From NCBI RefSeq assembly GCF_003143855.1, contig NZ_QFRK01000063.1, positions 1 to 36,282 of the forward strand: DNA of 36,282 nucleotides, written 5' to 3'. Every line of letters starts with the position of its first letter. The first letter of the stretch is position 1. Below the pieces are notes generated by a model. It did no database searches. It was not told where the DNA came from and was given only the letters and a program-made list of their open reading frames with translations. Made by a program: the position numbers and the translations under genes. This stretch comes from Streptomyces sp. NWU339. Lineage in GTDB: Bacteria > Actinomycetota > Actinomycetes > Streptomycetales > Streptomycetaceae. Below are positions 1 through 7,927 of this stretch, one piece after another.

Positions 1-110
1 AGCCCACACCGTTCGGCCAGCCGCATCACCGGAACCAGCCCGGCATGCGCAACCAGGTTCGGGTCATCGAACACAGCGGACACCGCACGTGGCGGCGTGG
101 AAGAATGCAT
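1..110 (-). CDS. IS1380-type transposase, 5' end only (cut by window edge)
   Basis: Reading the minus strand from an ATG at 110 gives 36 codons with no stop before the left edge. The peptide contains VFDDPNLVAHAGLVPVMRLA followed by ERCG, which is the characteristic start of IS1380-family DDE transposases (seen motif; family known from many actinobacterial copies). The catalytic residues would lie further left, outside the window, so completeness cannot be judged. No clear Shine-Dalgarno precedes the ATG. Neither terminal inverted repeat of the element can be fixed from this window; the right end must lie between about 111 and 392. Confidence 0.8.
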   Translation of the reverse strand, partial: MHSSTPPRAVSAVFDDPNLVAHAGLVPVMRLAERCG

Positions 111-113
111 CCC

Positions 114-208
114 GGAGATGCACCTCCGAACTGGTTGAGTAGAAGCCTAGAGAACTCCTATTTTCCCAGGTCAGAGTGCATCTCCACTTTCATGTCCAGG
201 CACTGGAC
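114..208. repeat. Inverted repeats upstream of the transposase start
   Basis: GGAGATGCAC at 114-123 is perfectly repeated in inverse at 176-185, and GTCCAG/CTGGAC form a tight inverted repeat at 194-208. TGCATC/GATGCA (106-122) is a further small palindrome over the transposase start. These may be regulatory or end sequences of the insertion element. The rest of 111-392 holds no recognisable gene; the frame open from 45 is only the upstream extension of the serine hydrolase frame. Confidence 0.4.
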
Positions 209-392
209 GAACCATCACCCGGTGGATCGAGGCTTAGTGGGGACGAGGCTCCCAGCCTTAGGGGAGACCCCGAGAACCGGGCCCGGAAGACGAGGGGTTG
301 GTCTCCTCTGCATGCAGGATCTCGACGGCGTACGTGATCAACAGGATGAGGCTCGTCGGAAGCGCACCCCTTCGGGAAGCAGGAGCACTGTC

Positions 393-1556
393 ATGAATGC
401 CCATAACCATGTCCGTATCGCCGTTGCCTCCGCGTTGTTAACCGGTCTGGTTTTCGGTCCCGCTGCCGGAGTGGCCGCCGCCCATCCCGTCGGAACGGCT
501 CCCGCGGTGGCGGTGGCGGACTACAAGGGACCCGACGTCACCGCTCTGGAGAAGGCCCTCGCCGGGATCCCCGACGGGGACATCTCTGCCGCCCTCGTCC
601 GGGTGGGGGGCGAGGGCAGTTGGACGGGGACCGCCGGGGTGCGGGATCTGCGGACCGGGGCCCCGGCTCTGGAGCACGCGCGGTTCCGGGCCGGGTCGAC
701 GACCAAGGTGGTCACCGCGGCGCTGGTGCTCCAACTCGTCGCGGAGGGGCAGGTGGAGCTCGACGCGCCCGTCACCCGGTATCTGCCCGGCCTGCTGCCG
801 GACTCCTTCACCAAGCCGCCGACCGTACGGCATCTCCTCACGTACACCAGCGGCCTGAAGCCCGGCGCGAACCTCGGGTCGACCACCGAGGAGATGTACG
901 CCAACCGGTTCCTTACCCGCAGCCCCGAGCGGGTGGTCGCCACCGCCGTTGCGAAGGGGCCCGCGTTCACCCCCGGAGAGCGGCAGGTGTACCAGAACAT
1001 CGACTACACGGTGCTCGGCCTGCTGATCGAGAAGGTGACGGACGACAGTTACGAGGACCAGGCAGACCTACGGATCTTCCGTCCGCTGGAGATGCGGCAC
1101 ACCGGCTTCCCCGCCGGACCGGACCCGCGTATCCACGGCCCGCACCACCGGGCTTACGCGGACATCGGCGGCCGGACCACGGACGTGACGGAGTGGAACA
1201 TGTCCGACCGCTGGGCGGCCGGGAACATGATCTCCACTACCGCCGACCTGGAGCGGTTCCTGGTGGCCCTGTTCAGCGGCCGGGTGGTGCCGCAGCCGTT
1301 GCTCAACCAGATGTTCACCGTCCCCAAGGCCGCCGAGGACGGCAACGGCGCGGCCTACGGCATGGCGTTGGAGCGCTTCGTCCACAACGGGACGGAGATC
1401 TGGGGCAAGACGGGGTCCCGGCCCGGCTACCACACGGTGCTGGCCGCGACCCGGGACCTGTCCCGGACGGTGGTGTACTCGGTGAACGCCAAGAGCGCCC
1501 GGGAGGACGGCTTCCCGCTCCTCGCACGGTTCGCCCTGCCCGCCTTCAACCGATAG
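393..1556 (+). CDS. Secreted serine hydrolase (beta-lactamase / D-Ala-D-Ala carboxypeptidase fold)
   Basis: A 387-residue protein of the class C beta-lactamase/DD-peptidase superfamily, expected to act outside the cell on peptidoglycan peptides or related esters/amides. Residues 1-30 are a signal peptide (short basic start, hydrophobic core, AAA-H cleavage region). The active-site serine motif STTK is at 102-105, the YxN motif (YQN) at 200-202 and KTG at 339-341, so all three catalytic boxes are present and in normal order. The open frame begins at 45, but the start chosen is ATG 393: it has AGGAG 7 nt upstream and is followed at once by the signal peptide. Substrate is not predictable from sequence. 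It converges on the ROK regulator gene and seems monocistronic. Confidence 0.9.
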   Translation: MNAHNHVRIAVASALLTGLVFGPAAGVAAAHPVGTAPAVAVADYKGPDVTALEKALAGIPDGDISAALVRVGGEGSWTGTAGVRDLRTGAPALEHARFRAGSTTKVVTAALVLQLVAEGQVELDAPVTRYLPGLLPDSFTKPPTVRHLLTYTSGLKPGANLGSTTEEMYANRFLTRSPERVVATAVAKGPAFTPGERQVYQNIDYTVLGLLIEKVTDDSYEDQADLRIFRPLEMRHTGFPAGPDPRIHGPHHRAYADIGGRTTDVTEWNMSDRWAAGNMISTTADLERFLVALFSGRVVPQPLLNQMFTVPKAAEDGNGAAYGMALERFVHNGTEIWGKTGSRPGYHTVLAATRDLSRTVVYSVNAKSAREDGFPLLARFALPAFNR

Positions 1557-1641
1557 GGCCTGCCCGCACCTTCCGGGCGCCGGGAGCCGACCCCTGCCGG
1601 TGTCACGTGTGGGCGGGGACCGGCCATCCGGACGCTTCGGG

Positions 1642-2784
1642 TCAGGCGGACGGTGCCGGGCGGGGGGTGGTGATGATGGCGGTGCGCAGGGCCTCCACGG
1701 CTCGGGTGCGGGCGCCGGCGAGTTCGGGTTCGGGGACCCGGGCCGCGGCGACCGGGACGCTGCGGGGCAGTCCGGCGAAGTGTTCGCGGATCGCCTCGGC
1801 GATGCCCGACTCGGCGCCCCAAGCGCCTCCCAGGACGATCAGTCGGGGGTCGGCCAGGGCGACCGCCGCCGCCAGCACGCCGCCCACCGCGCGGGCCAGC
1901 GCGCCGCGGGTCCGCCGCGCCGTCGCGGAGTCGCCGAGGGCGGCCGCGCGCAGGGCGTCGACATCGATGGCGGTGGACTCGGCGCGGCGCAGGCCGAGTT
2001 CGGCGAAGACCTCGATGAGGGGCAGCGCCGTGCCCCGGGGCCCGGCGGTGAAGAGGTGGGCGATCTCGCCGGCCAACCCGTGGTGTCCGCGGCGGACTTC
2101 CGCGTCGGTGACCACCGCGCAGCCCAGTCCCTCACCGAGGTGGACGTAGACGAAGTCGTCGACGCCGAGGGCGCATCCGGTGGCGCGTTCGGCGCGGGCG
2201 GCCCAGTTGATGTCGTTGTCGACCAGCACCGCCCCGTCCACCGCACCGGCCAGCACCGCCGCCGGGTCCAGGTCCCCGACCAGGAACGGGGCGTCCGGCA
2301 GATGCACCAAGCGCCCGGTGACGCGGTCGACCGGATCGGCCGCGCTGACCACGGCCGTACGCAGTGGGCCGTGCACCCGGGGCCGGACCAGCGCGACCGC
2401 TTCGGTCAGGGCCTGTGCGGTCGCGTGCGGGCCCGGGGCGCGGCCCAGGCCGACCTCGGCGCGGGCGGTGGCAGTGCCGAAGGCGTCGACCGTCTCCGCG
2501 ACGACGCCTTCGGGGCTGATGCTCGCCACCAGGGCCGCCCCGGTGTCCGCGGCCAGCGAGTAGTAGGTGCCGACCCGGCCGCGGCCGGTGGTGCGCTCGC
2601 CCGTGTCGGCGAGCAGGCCGGCCTCGCTCAGCCGCCGCACGCTGTCGGAGACCGTCGGCTTGGAGATCCCGGTCCGGGCGGCGATCTCCGCGCGGGTCAG
2701 GCGCCCTTCCTCCATCAGCGCGCGCAGCACGTTCTCGTCGGTCAGCGCGCGCAGCATTTCGAGTGACGGCTTGGCCAGTGACAT
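1642..2784 (-). CDS. ROK family transcriptional regulator
   Basis: A 380-residue NagC/XylR-type repressor. Residues about 8-65 form a winged helix-turn-helix (LTRAEIAARTGISKPTVSDS is the recognition region); the rest is the sugar-kinase-like ROK fold, with DNDINWAARAE and a GEIAH segment typical of these proteins. ROK repressors bind DNA and are released by a sugar or sugar phosphate. It is divergent from the DUF1479 gene and sugar permease, which are its likely targets. A possible -10 (TAAAAT, complement of 2792-2797) lies 7 nt before the ATG, so the mRNA may be leaderless; the inverted repeat at 2798-2807 sits directly behind that -10, suggesting autoregulation. The sugar sensed is unknown. 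Confidence 0.92.
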   Translation of the reverse strand: MSLAKPSLEMLRALTDENVLRALMEEGRLTRAEIAARTGISKPTVSDSVRRLSEAGLLADTGERTTGRGRVGTYYSLAADTGAALVASISPEGVVAETVDAFGTATARAEVGLGRAPGPHATAQALTEAVALVRPRVHGPLRTAVVSAADPVDRVTGRLVHLPDAPFLVGDLDPAAVLAGAVDGAVLVDNDINWAARAERATGCALGVDDFVYVHLGEGLGCAVVTDAEVRRGHHGLAGEIAHLFTAGPRGTALPLIEVFAELGLRRAESTAIDVDALRAAALGDSATARRTRGALARAVGGVLAAAVALADPRLIVLGGAWGAESGIAEAIREHFAGLPRSVPVAAARVPEPELAGARTRAVEALRTAIITTPRPAPSA

Positions 2785-2791
2785 GCCGAGG

Positions 2792-2859
2792 ATTTTAGTC
2801 AGGACTCTTGCCCAAATGTGGGTGGGCGGTTAGGTTGCCGTCTAGTAAGGAGTCCTGAC
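2792..2859. promoter_or_regulatory. Divergent promoter with paired operator for the ROK regulator
   Basis: GTCAGGACTC (2798-2807) and GAGTCCTGAC (2850-2859) are perfect inverted copies, 52 bp centre to centre. Between them a plausible plus-strand promoter reads TTGCCC (2808-2813), 17 bp, TAGGTT (2831-2836). One copy abuts the -35 and the other lies just after the expected transcription start, so a repressor bound at both could loop or block the promoter. The left copy is also behind the -10 of the rok gene. The repeats are seen directly; assignment to the adjacent ROK protein is inference. Confidence 0.65.
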
Positions 2860-2874
2860 CAAAGGAGCCGAGCA

Positions 2875-4176
2875 ATGACGCTGGCAACTGGTACTCAGCA
2901 GGCCGGTCTCCCCGCCCTGCCGCACTGGGAGACCACCCCCGACGACCTGGCCGCCGCCATCCGCGAGATCAAGCCCGCGCTGCGCGCCCGCATCGAGGCC
3001 TCCGGACGCACCGTCGAGGAGGTCTTCGCCGTCGTCGAGGAGCGCGTCCGCGCCCGCCTGGCCGAGATCCAGGCGGACAAGGAGCGCGGCGAGACCGTGT
3101 GGCCGGTCATCGACTACGCGGACATCGCGAACGGCACCGTCACCCCGGAGCAGCTCGACAAGCTCCGCCGCCGCGGCTGCCTCGTCGTCCGCGGTCACTT
3201 CGAGCGCGACCAGGCCCTCGCCTGGGACGCCTCGATCGTGGACTACGTGGAGCGCAACGAGTTCTTCGAGAACTACCGGGGCCCCGGCGACGACTTCTTC
3301 GGCAGCGTCGGCTCCAAGCCGGAGATCTACCCCATCTACTGGTCGCAGGCCCAGATGGAGGCCCGCCAGAGCGACCGGATGGCCAACGTCCAGTCCTTCC
3401 TCAACTCCCTGTGGAAGCACGAGTCCGAGGGCGTGCAGTGGTTCGACCCGGACCACGACGCGCTGTACCCCGACCGCATCCGCCGCCGTCCCCCGGGCGC
3501 CGACTCGGGCGGGCTCGGCACCCACCTCGACCCCGGCACCCTCGACCTGTGGATGACGCAGGCCTACCAGCAGGCCTTCCGCCACCTGTTCGACGGCAGC
3601 GTCGAGGAGTACGACCCCTGGGACGCCGCCCACCGCACGGCCGGCCCCCAGTACCCCGGCTCCACCATGTGCTCGGCGTTCCGCACCTTCCAGGGCTGGA
3701 CCGCCCTGTCGGACATGGACCACGACCAGGGCGTCCTGCACACCGTCCCGATCCCCGAGGCCATGGCGTACCTCATGCTGCGGCCGCTGCTCCCGGACGT
3801 CCCGGACGACGACATGTGTGGGGTGACCACCAACCAGGTCTTCCCCGCCGACGAGAAGTGGCACCCGCTCCTCATGGAGGCCCTCACCGGCATCCCCGAC
3901 GTCAAGGCGGGCGACTCCGTCTGGTGGCACTGCGACATGATCCACAGCGTCGCGCCGGTCACCGACCAGAAGGGCTGGGGCAACGTCATGTACATCCCCG
4001 CCGCCCCCTGGTGCCCCCGCAACGAGGAGTACTCGGCGAAGGTCCGCGAGGCGTTCCTGACCGGCTCCAGCCCCAGTGACTTCCCCGAGGAGCACTACGA
4101 GCGCGACTGGACCGACCGCTTCGACGTCGACCGGCTCAACGAGACGGGCCGACGCGGCCTGGGCCTCGACGACTGA
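2875..4176 (+). CDS. DUF1479 (YbiU-like) putative Fe(II)/2-oxoglutarate-dependent oxygenase
   Basis: A 433-residue cytosolic protein of the DUF1479/YbiU family, whose members have the double-stranded beta-helix of Fe(II)/2-oxoglutarate oxygenases but no firmly established substrate. The metal triad can be seen: H217-x-D219 in GTHLDPGTLDLWM and distal H357 in CDMIHSVAPV. Length is normal for the family. Start is ATG 2875, with AAAGGAG 7 nt upstream; the frame is open further upstream to 2818, but that would overlap the promoter. It is controlled by a paired operator, lies divergent from a ROK repressor and is followed by a GlcP-like permease after 359 bp with its own terminator. This suggests a role in oxidising a sugar-derived or co-imported compound, which is inference. 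Confidence 0.9.
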   Translation: MTLATGTQQAGLPALPHWETTPDDLAAAIREIKPALRARIEASGRTVEEVFAVVEERVRARLAEIQADKERGETVWPVIDYADIANGTVTPEQLDKLRRRGCLVVRGHFERDQALAWDASIVDYVERNEFFENYRGPGDDFFGSVGSKPEIYPIYWSQAQMEARQSDRMANVQSFLNSLWKHESEGVQWFDPDHDALYPDRIRRRPPGADSGGLGTHLDPGTLDLWMTQAYQQAFRHLFDGSVEEYDPWDAAHRTAGPQYPGSTMCSAFRTFQGWTALSDMDHDQGVLHTVPIPEAMAYLMLRPLLPDVPDDDMCGVTTNQVFPADEKWHPLLMEALTGIPDVKAGDSVWWHCDMIHSVAPVTDQKGWGNVMYIPAAPWCPRNEEYSAKVREAFLTGSSPSDFPEEHYERDWTDRFDVDRLNETGRRGLGLDD

Positions 4177-4254
4177 CGGACCCGCCCCCCGTGCACCGGG
4201 TCGGCGCCGAAGCCTCTCGGCCGGCACGACCCGGTGTGACTCCACGTGACACGG

Positions 4255-4321
4255 CCGGACGGCGCCCGGCCCTCCCCAGCCCGGTCCTTCCCGGACGGCG
4301 GACGGGCCGGGCGCCGTCCGG
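4255..4321 (+). terminator. Strong hairpin terminator after the DUF1479 gene
   Basis: 4255-4272 and 4304-4321 are perfect 18-bp inverted repeats (arms begin CCGGACGGCG), separated by a 31-nt loop, about 80 bp after the stop codon. There is no T run, which is normal for Streptomyces terminators. Confidence 0.75.
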
Positions 4322-4342
4322 GCCCGGGCCTGCTCAAGCGCC

Positions 4343-4358
4343 CCGATCGGCCGATCGG
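4343..4358. promoter_or_regulatory. 16-bp perfect palindrome upstream of the sugar permease
   Basis: CCGATCGGCCGATCGG is a perfect palindrome, with a further CGATC copy just downstream (4360-4364). It lies about 180 bp upstream of the permease start in the 359-bp gap 4177-4535, which otherwise holds only the terminator. It could be an operator for the permease gene; no regulator is assigned. Confidence 0.35.
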
Positions 4359-4535
4359 TCGATCAGCCATCCCCCTGCTTCCCACGTCCGGAAGCCGGGC
4401 CCCACTTCTCTTCCGAACCGAGCGCCGCCTCCGCCGTATGCGCACCTGCCGCGGCGCTCCCTGTCCTTGCTTCCCGCGCCTCGCTCCTCACCCGAGGCGG
4501 ACGGCAACGACACACATCACCACAGGAGTCCGTAG

Positions 4536-5960
4536 GTGACGAGCACAGCACAACAACCTGCCGCCGGGGGCCTCGCGGCCCGGCCGGACCGGCTGCGTCA
4601 CGTCGTCTTCGTCGCGGCGTCCGCCGCCATGGGCGGCTTCCTCTTCGGCTACGACAGCGCCGTGATCAACGGCGCCGTCGAGGGCATCAGGGGACGGTTC
4701 GACGTCGGCGCCGCCACGCTCGGCGCCGTCATCGCCATCGCCCTGCTCGGCGCGGCCGCCGGCGCCATGCTCGCGGGACGGCTCGCCGACCGCGTCGGCC
4801 GCCTCCGGGTGATGCAGCTGGCCGCCCTGCTCTTCCTGGCCAGCAGCATCGGCTCGATGCTGCCGTTCACGGCGTGGGACCTGTCCTTCTGGCGCATCGT
4901 GGGCGGCGTGGCCATCGGCATGGCCTCCGTGATCGGCCCGACGTACATCGCCGAGGTCGCGCCCACCGAGTACCGCGGCCGGCTCGTCTCCTTCCAGCAG
5001 GCCGCCGTCGTGCTGGGCATCGCCGTCTCCCAGCTGGTCAACTGGATGGTGCTCTCCCTCGCCGACGGGGACCAGCGCGGCAGCCTGCTGGGCCTGGAGG
5101 CGTGGCAGGTCATGCTCGGCATCGCGGCCGTCCCCGCCCTGGTCTACGGTCTGCTGGCGCTGCGCATCCCGGAGTCGCCGCGCTACCTGATCTCGGTCGG
5201 CAGGACCGGCGAGGCCAAGGACGTGCTGCGCACCCTCGAGGGCGCGCAGGTCGATCTCGACGCCCGGGTGGCCGAGATCGAGCAGGCCGCGCGCAGCGAC
5301 AAGGCACCGCGGTTCAAGGACCTCCGCGGCCGTTTCGGCCTGCTGCCGATCGTCTGGGTCGGCGTCGGCCTGTCGGTCTTCCAGCAGTTCGTCGGCATCA
5401 ACGTGATCTTCTACTACAGCTCCTCGCTGTGGCAGTCGGTGGGCATCGACCCGTCGAGCTCGTTCTTCTACTCGTTCACCACCTCGGTCATCAACATCGT
5501 GGGCACGGTGATCGCGATGGTGCTCATCGACCGGGTCGGCCGCAAGCCGCTGGCCGCGATCGGTTCCGCCGGCATGGCGGTCTCCCTCGCGGCCGTCGCC
5601 TGGGCCTTCTCCTACAAGACCGGAACGGGCGACGACATCTCGCTGCCCGACACCCAGGCCGCCGTCGCACTGGTCGCCGCCCACACCTTCGTCCTCTTCT
5701 TCGCCATGTCCCTGGGCGTGGCGGCCTGGGTGCTGCTCGGCGAGATGTTCCCCAGCCGCATCCGCGCGGCCGCGCTCGGCGTCGCCGCCTGCGCGCAGTG
5801 GGTCGCCAACTGGCTGGTCACCGCGACGTTCCCGACCATGGCGGAGTGGAACCTGTCCGGTTCGTACGTGATCTACGCGATCTTCGCCACGCTGGCGGTC
5901 CCGTTCATCCTCAAGTGGGTGCCGGAGACCAAGGGCAGGACGCTGGAGGAGATGGGCTGA
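4536..5960 (+). CDS. GlcP-like sugar porter (MFS, proton symporter)
   Basis: A 474-residue, 12-TM major facilitator of the sugar porter family, resembling the Streptomyces glucose permease GlcP throughout. Family signatures are present: GYDSAVINGA in TM1, GRLADRVGR in loop 2-3, PESPRYLI before the central loop, QQFVGINVIFYYSS in TM7 (sugar-binding glutamines), DRVGRKPL in loop 8-9 and VPETKGRTLEEM at the C-terminus. GTG 4536 is the start, with AGGAG 7 nt upstream. It is expected to import glucose or another hexose/pentose by proton symport in the cell membrane. Its position after a ROK-controlled gene suggests shared substrate induction, although a terminator and a separate palindrome indicate its own promoter. 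Whether it is GlcP itself or a paralogue cannot be told here. Confidence 0.92.
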   Translation: MTSTAQQPAAGGLAARPDRLRHVVFVAASAAMGGFLFGYDSAVINGAVEGIRGRFDVGAATLGAVIAIALLGAAAGAMLAGRLADRVGRLRVMQLAALLFLASSIGSMLPFTAWDLSFWRIVGGVAIGMASVIGPTYIAEVAPTEYRGRLVSFQQAAVVLGIAVSQLVNWMVLSLADGDQRGSLLGLEAWQVMLGIAAVPALVYGLLALRIPESPRYLISVGRTGEAKDVLRTLEGAQVDLDARVAEIEQAARSDKAPRFKDLRGRFGLLPIVWVGVGLSVFQQFVGINVIFYYSSSLWQSVGIDPSSSFFYSFTTSVINIVGTVIAMVLIDRVGRKPLAAIGSAGMAVSLAAVAWAFSYKTGTGDDISLPDTQAAVALVAAHTFVLFFAMSLGVAAWVLLGEMFPSRIRAAALGVAACAQWVANWLVTATFPTMAEWNLSGSYVIYAIFATLAVPFILKWVPETKGRTLEEMG

Positions 5961-5968
5961 GCCCAGGC

Positions 5969-6613
5969 TCAGCGCTCCAGGAGCACCCGGCCGCCGATCT
6001 CGGTCCAGCCGTGCGGCTGCGGTGCGGTCAGGATCTGGGAGCCCGCGCCCTGAGTGATGTTCAGGGCGCGGCCCAGCCGGTCGGTGAGCAGGAGGGCGGC
6101 GGCACCGGTCGCCTCGTCCTCGTCGATGCGGTCGTCCCGGCCGGGGAAGGCACGGGCACGGATGCGGCCCGCCGCCTCGTCCTCCCAGGCCCAGGCGTAG
6201 ATCCACTCCCCCTTCGGGGGTACGGCCAGGTCGTCGACCTCGGTGGCGGTGGCGTACTGGCGCAGGGTGCGCGGCGGCACCCACTCCGCGCGCGCCTCGA
6301 TCCAGCAGAACTCCCCGTCCTGCCGGGCGCCCACCACCCCTGCCGGGGTGACGAGTTCTGGTACGTCGAGCAACCAGGCCGCGCCGACGCACGGGTGGCC
6401 GGCGAAGGGCAGGCGCAGGGTCGGGGTGTAGATGTCGATCACCCCGCGCTCGGGGTCGTCGACGAACACGGTCTCGCTGAAGCCGAGTTTCGCGGCGAAC
6501 TCCTGCCGGTCGCTCCGCTCGGGCATCACCGAACCGTCGCGGACGACGCCGAGTTCGTTGCCGTACCCGCCCCGGGGGCCGCAGAAGACGCGCACCACGT
6601 CGTAATCAGTCAC
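5969..6613 (-). CDS. PhzF family isomerase-like protein
   Basis: A 214-residue protein of the PhzF superfamily (diaminopimelate-epimerase fold). The GFSETVF motif carries the glutamate that acts as the catalytic acid/base in PhzF, and LPFAGHPCVGAAWLL and DEATGAAALLL are the two conserved glycine-rich half-site loops. It is shorter than classical PhzF (about 280 residues); similar short versions are common in Streptomyces. The start chosen is GTG 6613 (VTDYDVVRVF), where family similarity begins; a GTG at 6658 is also in frame. No phenazine genes are nearby, so a phenazine role is unlikely and the substrate is unknown. It converges with the sugar permease, 8 bp between stops. Confidence 0.85.
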   Translation of the reverse strand: MTDYDVVRVFCGPRGGYGNELGVVRDGSVMPERSDRQEFAAKLGFSETVFVDDPERGVIDIYTPTLRLPFAGHPCVGAAWLLDVPELVTPAGVVGARQDGEFCWIEARAEWVPPRTLRQYATATEVDDLAVPPKGEWIYAWAWEDEAAGRIRARAFPGRDDRIDEDEATGAAALLLTDRLGRALNITQGAGSQILTAPQPHGWTEIGGRVLLER

Positions 6614-6726
6614 CGGGGCATTCAAGCATCGCGGGGGCGCGGTGCCGGTCCTCCCCACCAGGGACGGCTGACGCCGACGGGCCCCGGCCCGGCCGCTTCC
6701 CGCTCCTGCTCCCGCTCCGGCTCCGC

Positions 6727-6755
6727 GGCTCCGGCTCCGGCTCCGGCTCCGGCTC
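6727..6755. repeat. GGCTCC hexanucleotide tandem repeat
   Basis: Nearly five copies of GGCTCC in tandem, in the divergent gap between the PhzF-like gene and the lipoprotein gene. A candidate slippage site; no function evident. Confidence 0.7.
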
Positions 6756-6850
6756 GGTCACGGTGTGGCCGCTGTGTCCCGTCCGCGTGTTCGTGCCGTA
6801 CCTCGTCCCGGTAGGGTTCGCCTCCGGGAAGGGGAAGGTGAAGGAACCGG

Positions 6851-7867
6851 ATGTGCAGGGATCTCGGCCTTCGAAGGCTCCGCGGGTTCGACCGGGGCGC
6901 GCTGCTCGCGGCATCGGTGACCGCTCTGTCGTTGACGGCGAGCGGCTGCGTGGTGGTGCACGGCGAGCGCGAGGTGCTTCCGGCCACCACCCGCGCCGAA
7001 GCCGCGCAGGCGCTCCAGGATTTCACGGCCGCTTACAACAAGGCCGATGAGGCGTACGACAGTTCCCTGGACGCCGAGTACACCACCGGCGCGCTCGGCG
7101 ACATCGACAAGGCGCGGCTGACGGCCGGGAAGGCCAACAACCCGGACGGCAACCCCGGGCACTCGCCGCTGAAGCTGACGGACGCGAAGTTCACCATCCC
7201 CAAGAAGGCCGGCTGGCCCCGCTGGTTCCTCGCGGACGCGGCGGGCAACAAGGGCGGCGGCGTGCGCTGGCTGCTGGTGTTCACCCGCGGCGGTCTCGAG
7301 GAGACCTGGGAGGCGGCGTATCTGACGCTGGTGGCCCCGGACGACATACCCGAGTTCCCGCTGGACAAGGACGGCTGGGCCGAGGCCGTCCCCGCGAACG
7401 CCACCGATCTCGCCGTGCCGCCCGGCGAGTTGAGCGCGACCTACGCGGCGTACCTGAAGGACGGGAAGGGCGGCGAGGACGGGCAGGGCGGCGGTGCCGC
7501 CTTCGCCGAGGGCCCGCACACCAGCGCGTGGCGGGCGCTGCGCACCAAGCAGTCGGCGCGGCCGGGACTGGCCACGCAGTACATCGACGAGCCGCTGACG
7601 AACGGCGACTACGCGCCCCTGGCGCTGCGCACCGAGGACGGCGGGGCGCTGGTGTTCTTCACCACGCGCCACTACGAGAAGCAGACCGCCGCGGACGGGG
7701 CGTCCGTGCCGACCCCGAACAAGGACGTGCTGGCGCTGACCACGGGGGAGATCCGGCAGACCCTGACGATGGAGTTCGTCTCCAACGAGGTGGCCCTGGC
7801 CCCGGGCGACGGCCAGGTGGAGATCCTGGGGCGGATCCAGGGGCTGACGTCGGCGAAGGGCGAGTAG
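6851..7867 (+). CDS. Secreted lipoprotein, DUF8094-like, unknown function
   Basis: A 338-residue protein with a lipoprotein signal: basic start (RRLRGFDRG), hydrophobic stretch and lipobox TASGC with the acylated cysteine at residue 33. The mature part resembles the DUF8094 lipoproteins of Streptomyces: AQALQDFTAAYNKADEAYD, FTIPKKAGWPRWFLAD, LATQYIDEPL and RIQGLTSAKGE are conserved-looking blocks. It should be anchored on the outer face of the membrane; no enzymatic motif is visible. ATG 6851 has AAGGA 5 nt upstream. It stands alone, converging with the PrimPol-like gene. Confidence 0.82.
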   Translation: MCRDLGLRRLRGFDRGALLAASVTALSLTASGCVVVHGEREVLPATTRAEAAQALQDFTAAYNKADEAYDSSLDAEYTTGALGDIDKARLTAGKANNPDGNPGHSPLKLTDAKFTIPKKAGWPRWFLADAAGNKGGGVRWLLVFTRGGLEETWEAAYLTLVAPDDIPEFPLDKDGWAEAVPANATDLAVPPGELSATYAAYLKDGKGGEDGQGGGAAFAEGPHTSAWRALRTKQSARPGLATQYIDEPLTNGDYAPLALRTEDGGALVFFTTRHYEKQTAADGASVPTPNKDVLALTTGEIRQTLTMEFVSNEVALAPGDGQVEILGRIQGLTSAKGE

Positions 7868-7888
7868 GGCCGGGGCCGCACGGTCCGG

Positions 7889-7921
7889 ACAACCCCGAAC
7901 AACTCGAACAACCCGAACAAC
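7889..7921. repeat. 9-10 bp tandem repeat (ACAACCCGA) between convergent genes
   Basis: ACAACCCCGA, ACAACTCGA, ACAACCCGA and ACAAC follow one another in the 60-bp gap between two convergent stop codons. No dyad is formed, so it is not an ordinary hairpin terminator. Confidence 0.7.
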
Positions 7922-7927
7922 AGGGCC

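Noticed and set aside
45..392. Upstream extension of the serine hydrolase frame (start at 45)
   Set aside because: No ribosome site, overlaps the transposase end, and the signal peptide begins at ATG 393, which has AGGAG at proper distance.
620..2149. Long plus-strand open frame of 509 codons
   Set aside because: Arg/Gly/Ala-rich shadow of the serine hydrolase and ROK genes; such frames are common in high-GC DNA.
4488..6392. 634-codon minus-strand open frame
   Set aside because: Antisense shadow of the sugar permease; Asp/Arg/His/Gly-rich with no domain pattern.
5969..6613. Phenazine biosynthesis cluster based on the PhzF-like protein
   Set aside because: No other phenazine genes nearby; PhzF-like proteins are common singletons.
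6727..6755. CRISPR-like repeat
   Set aside because: Only a 6-bp tandem repeat without spacers; no CRISPR array or cas gene occurs anywhere in the window.
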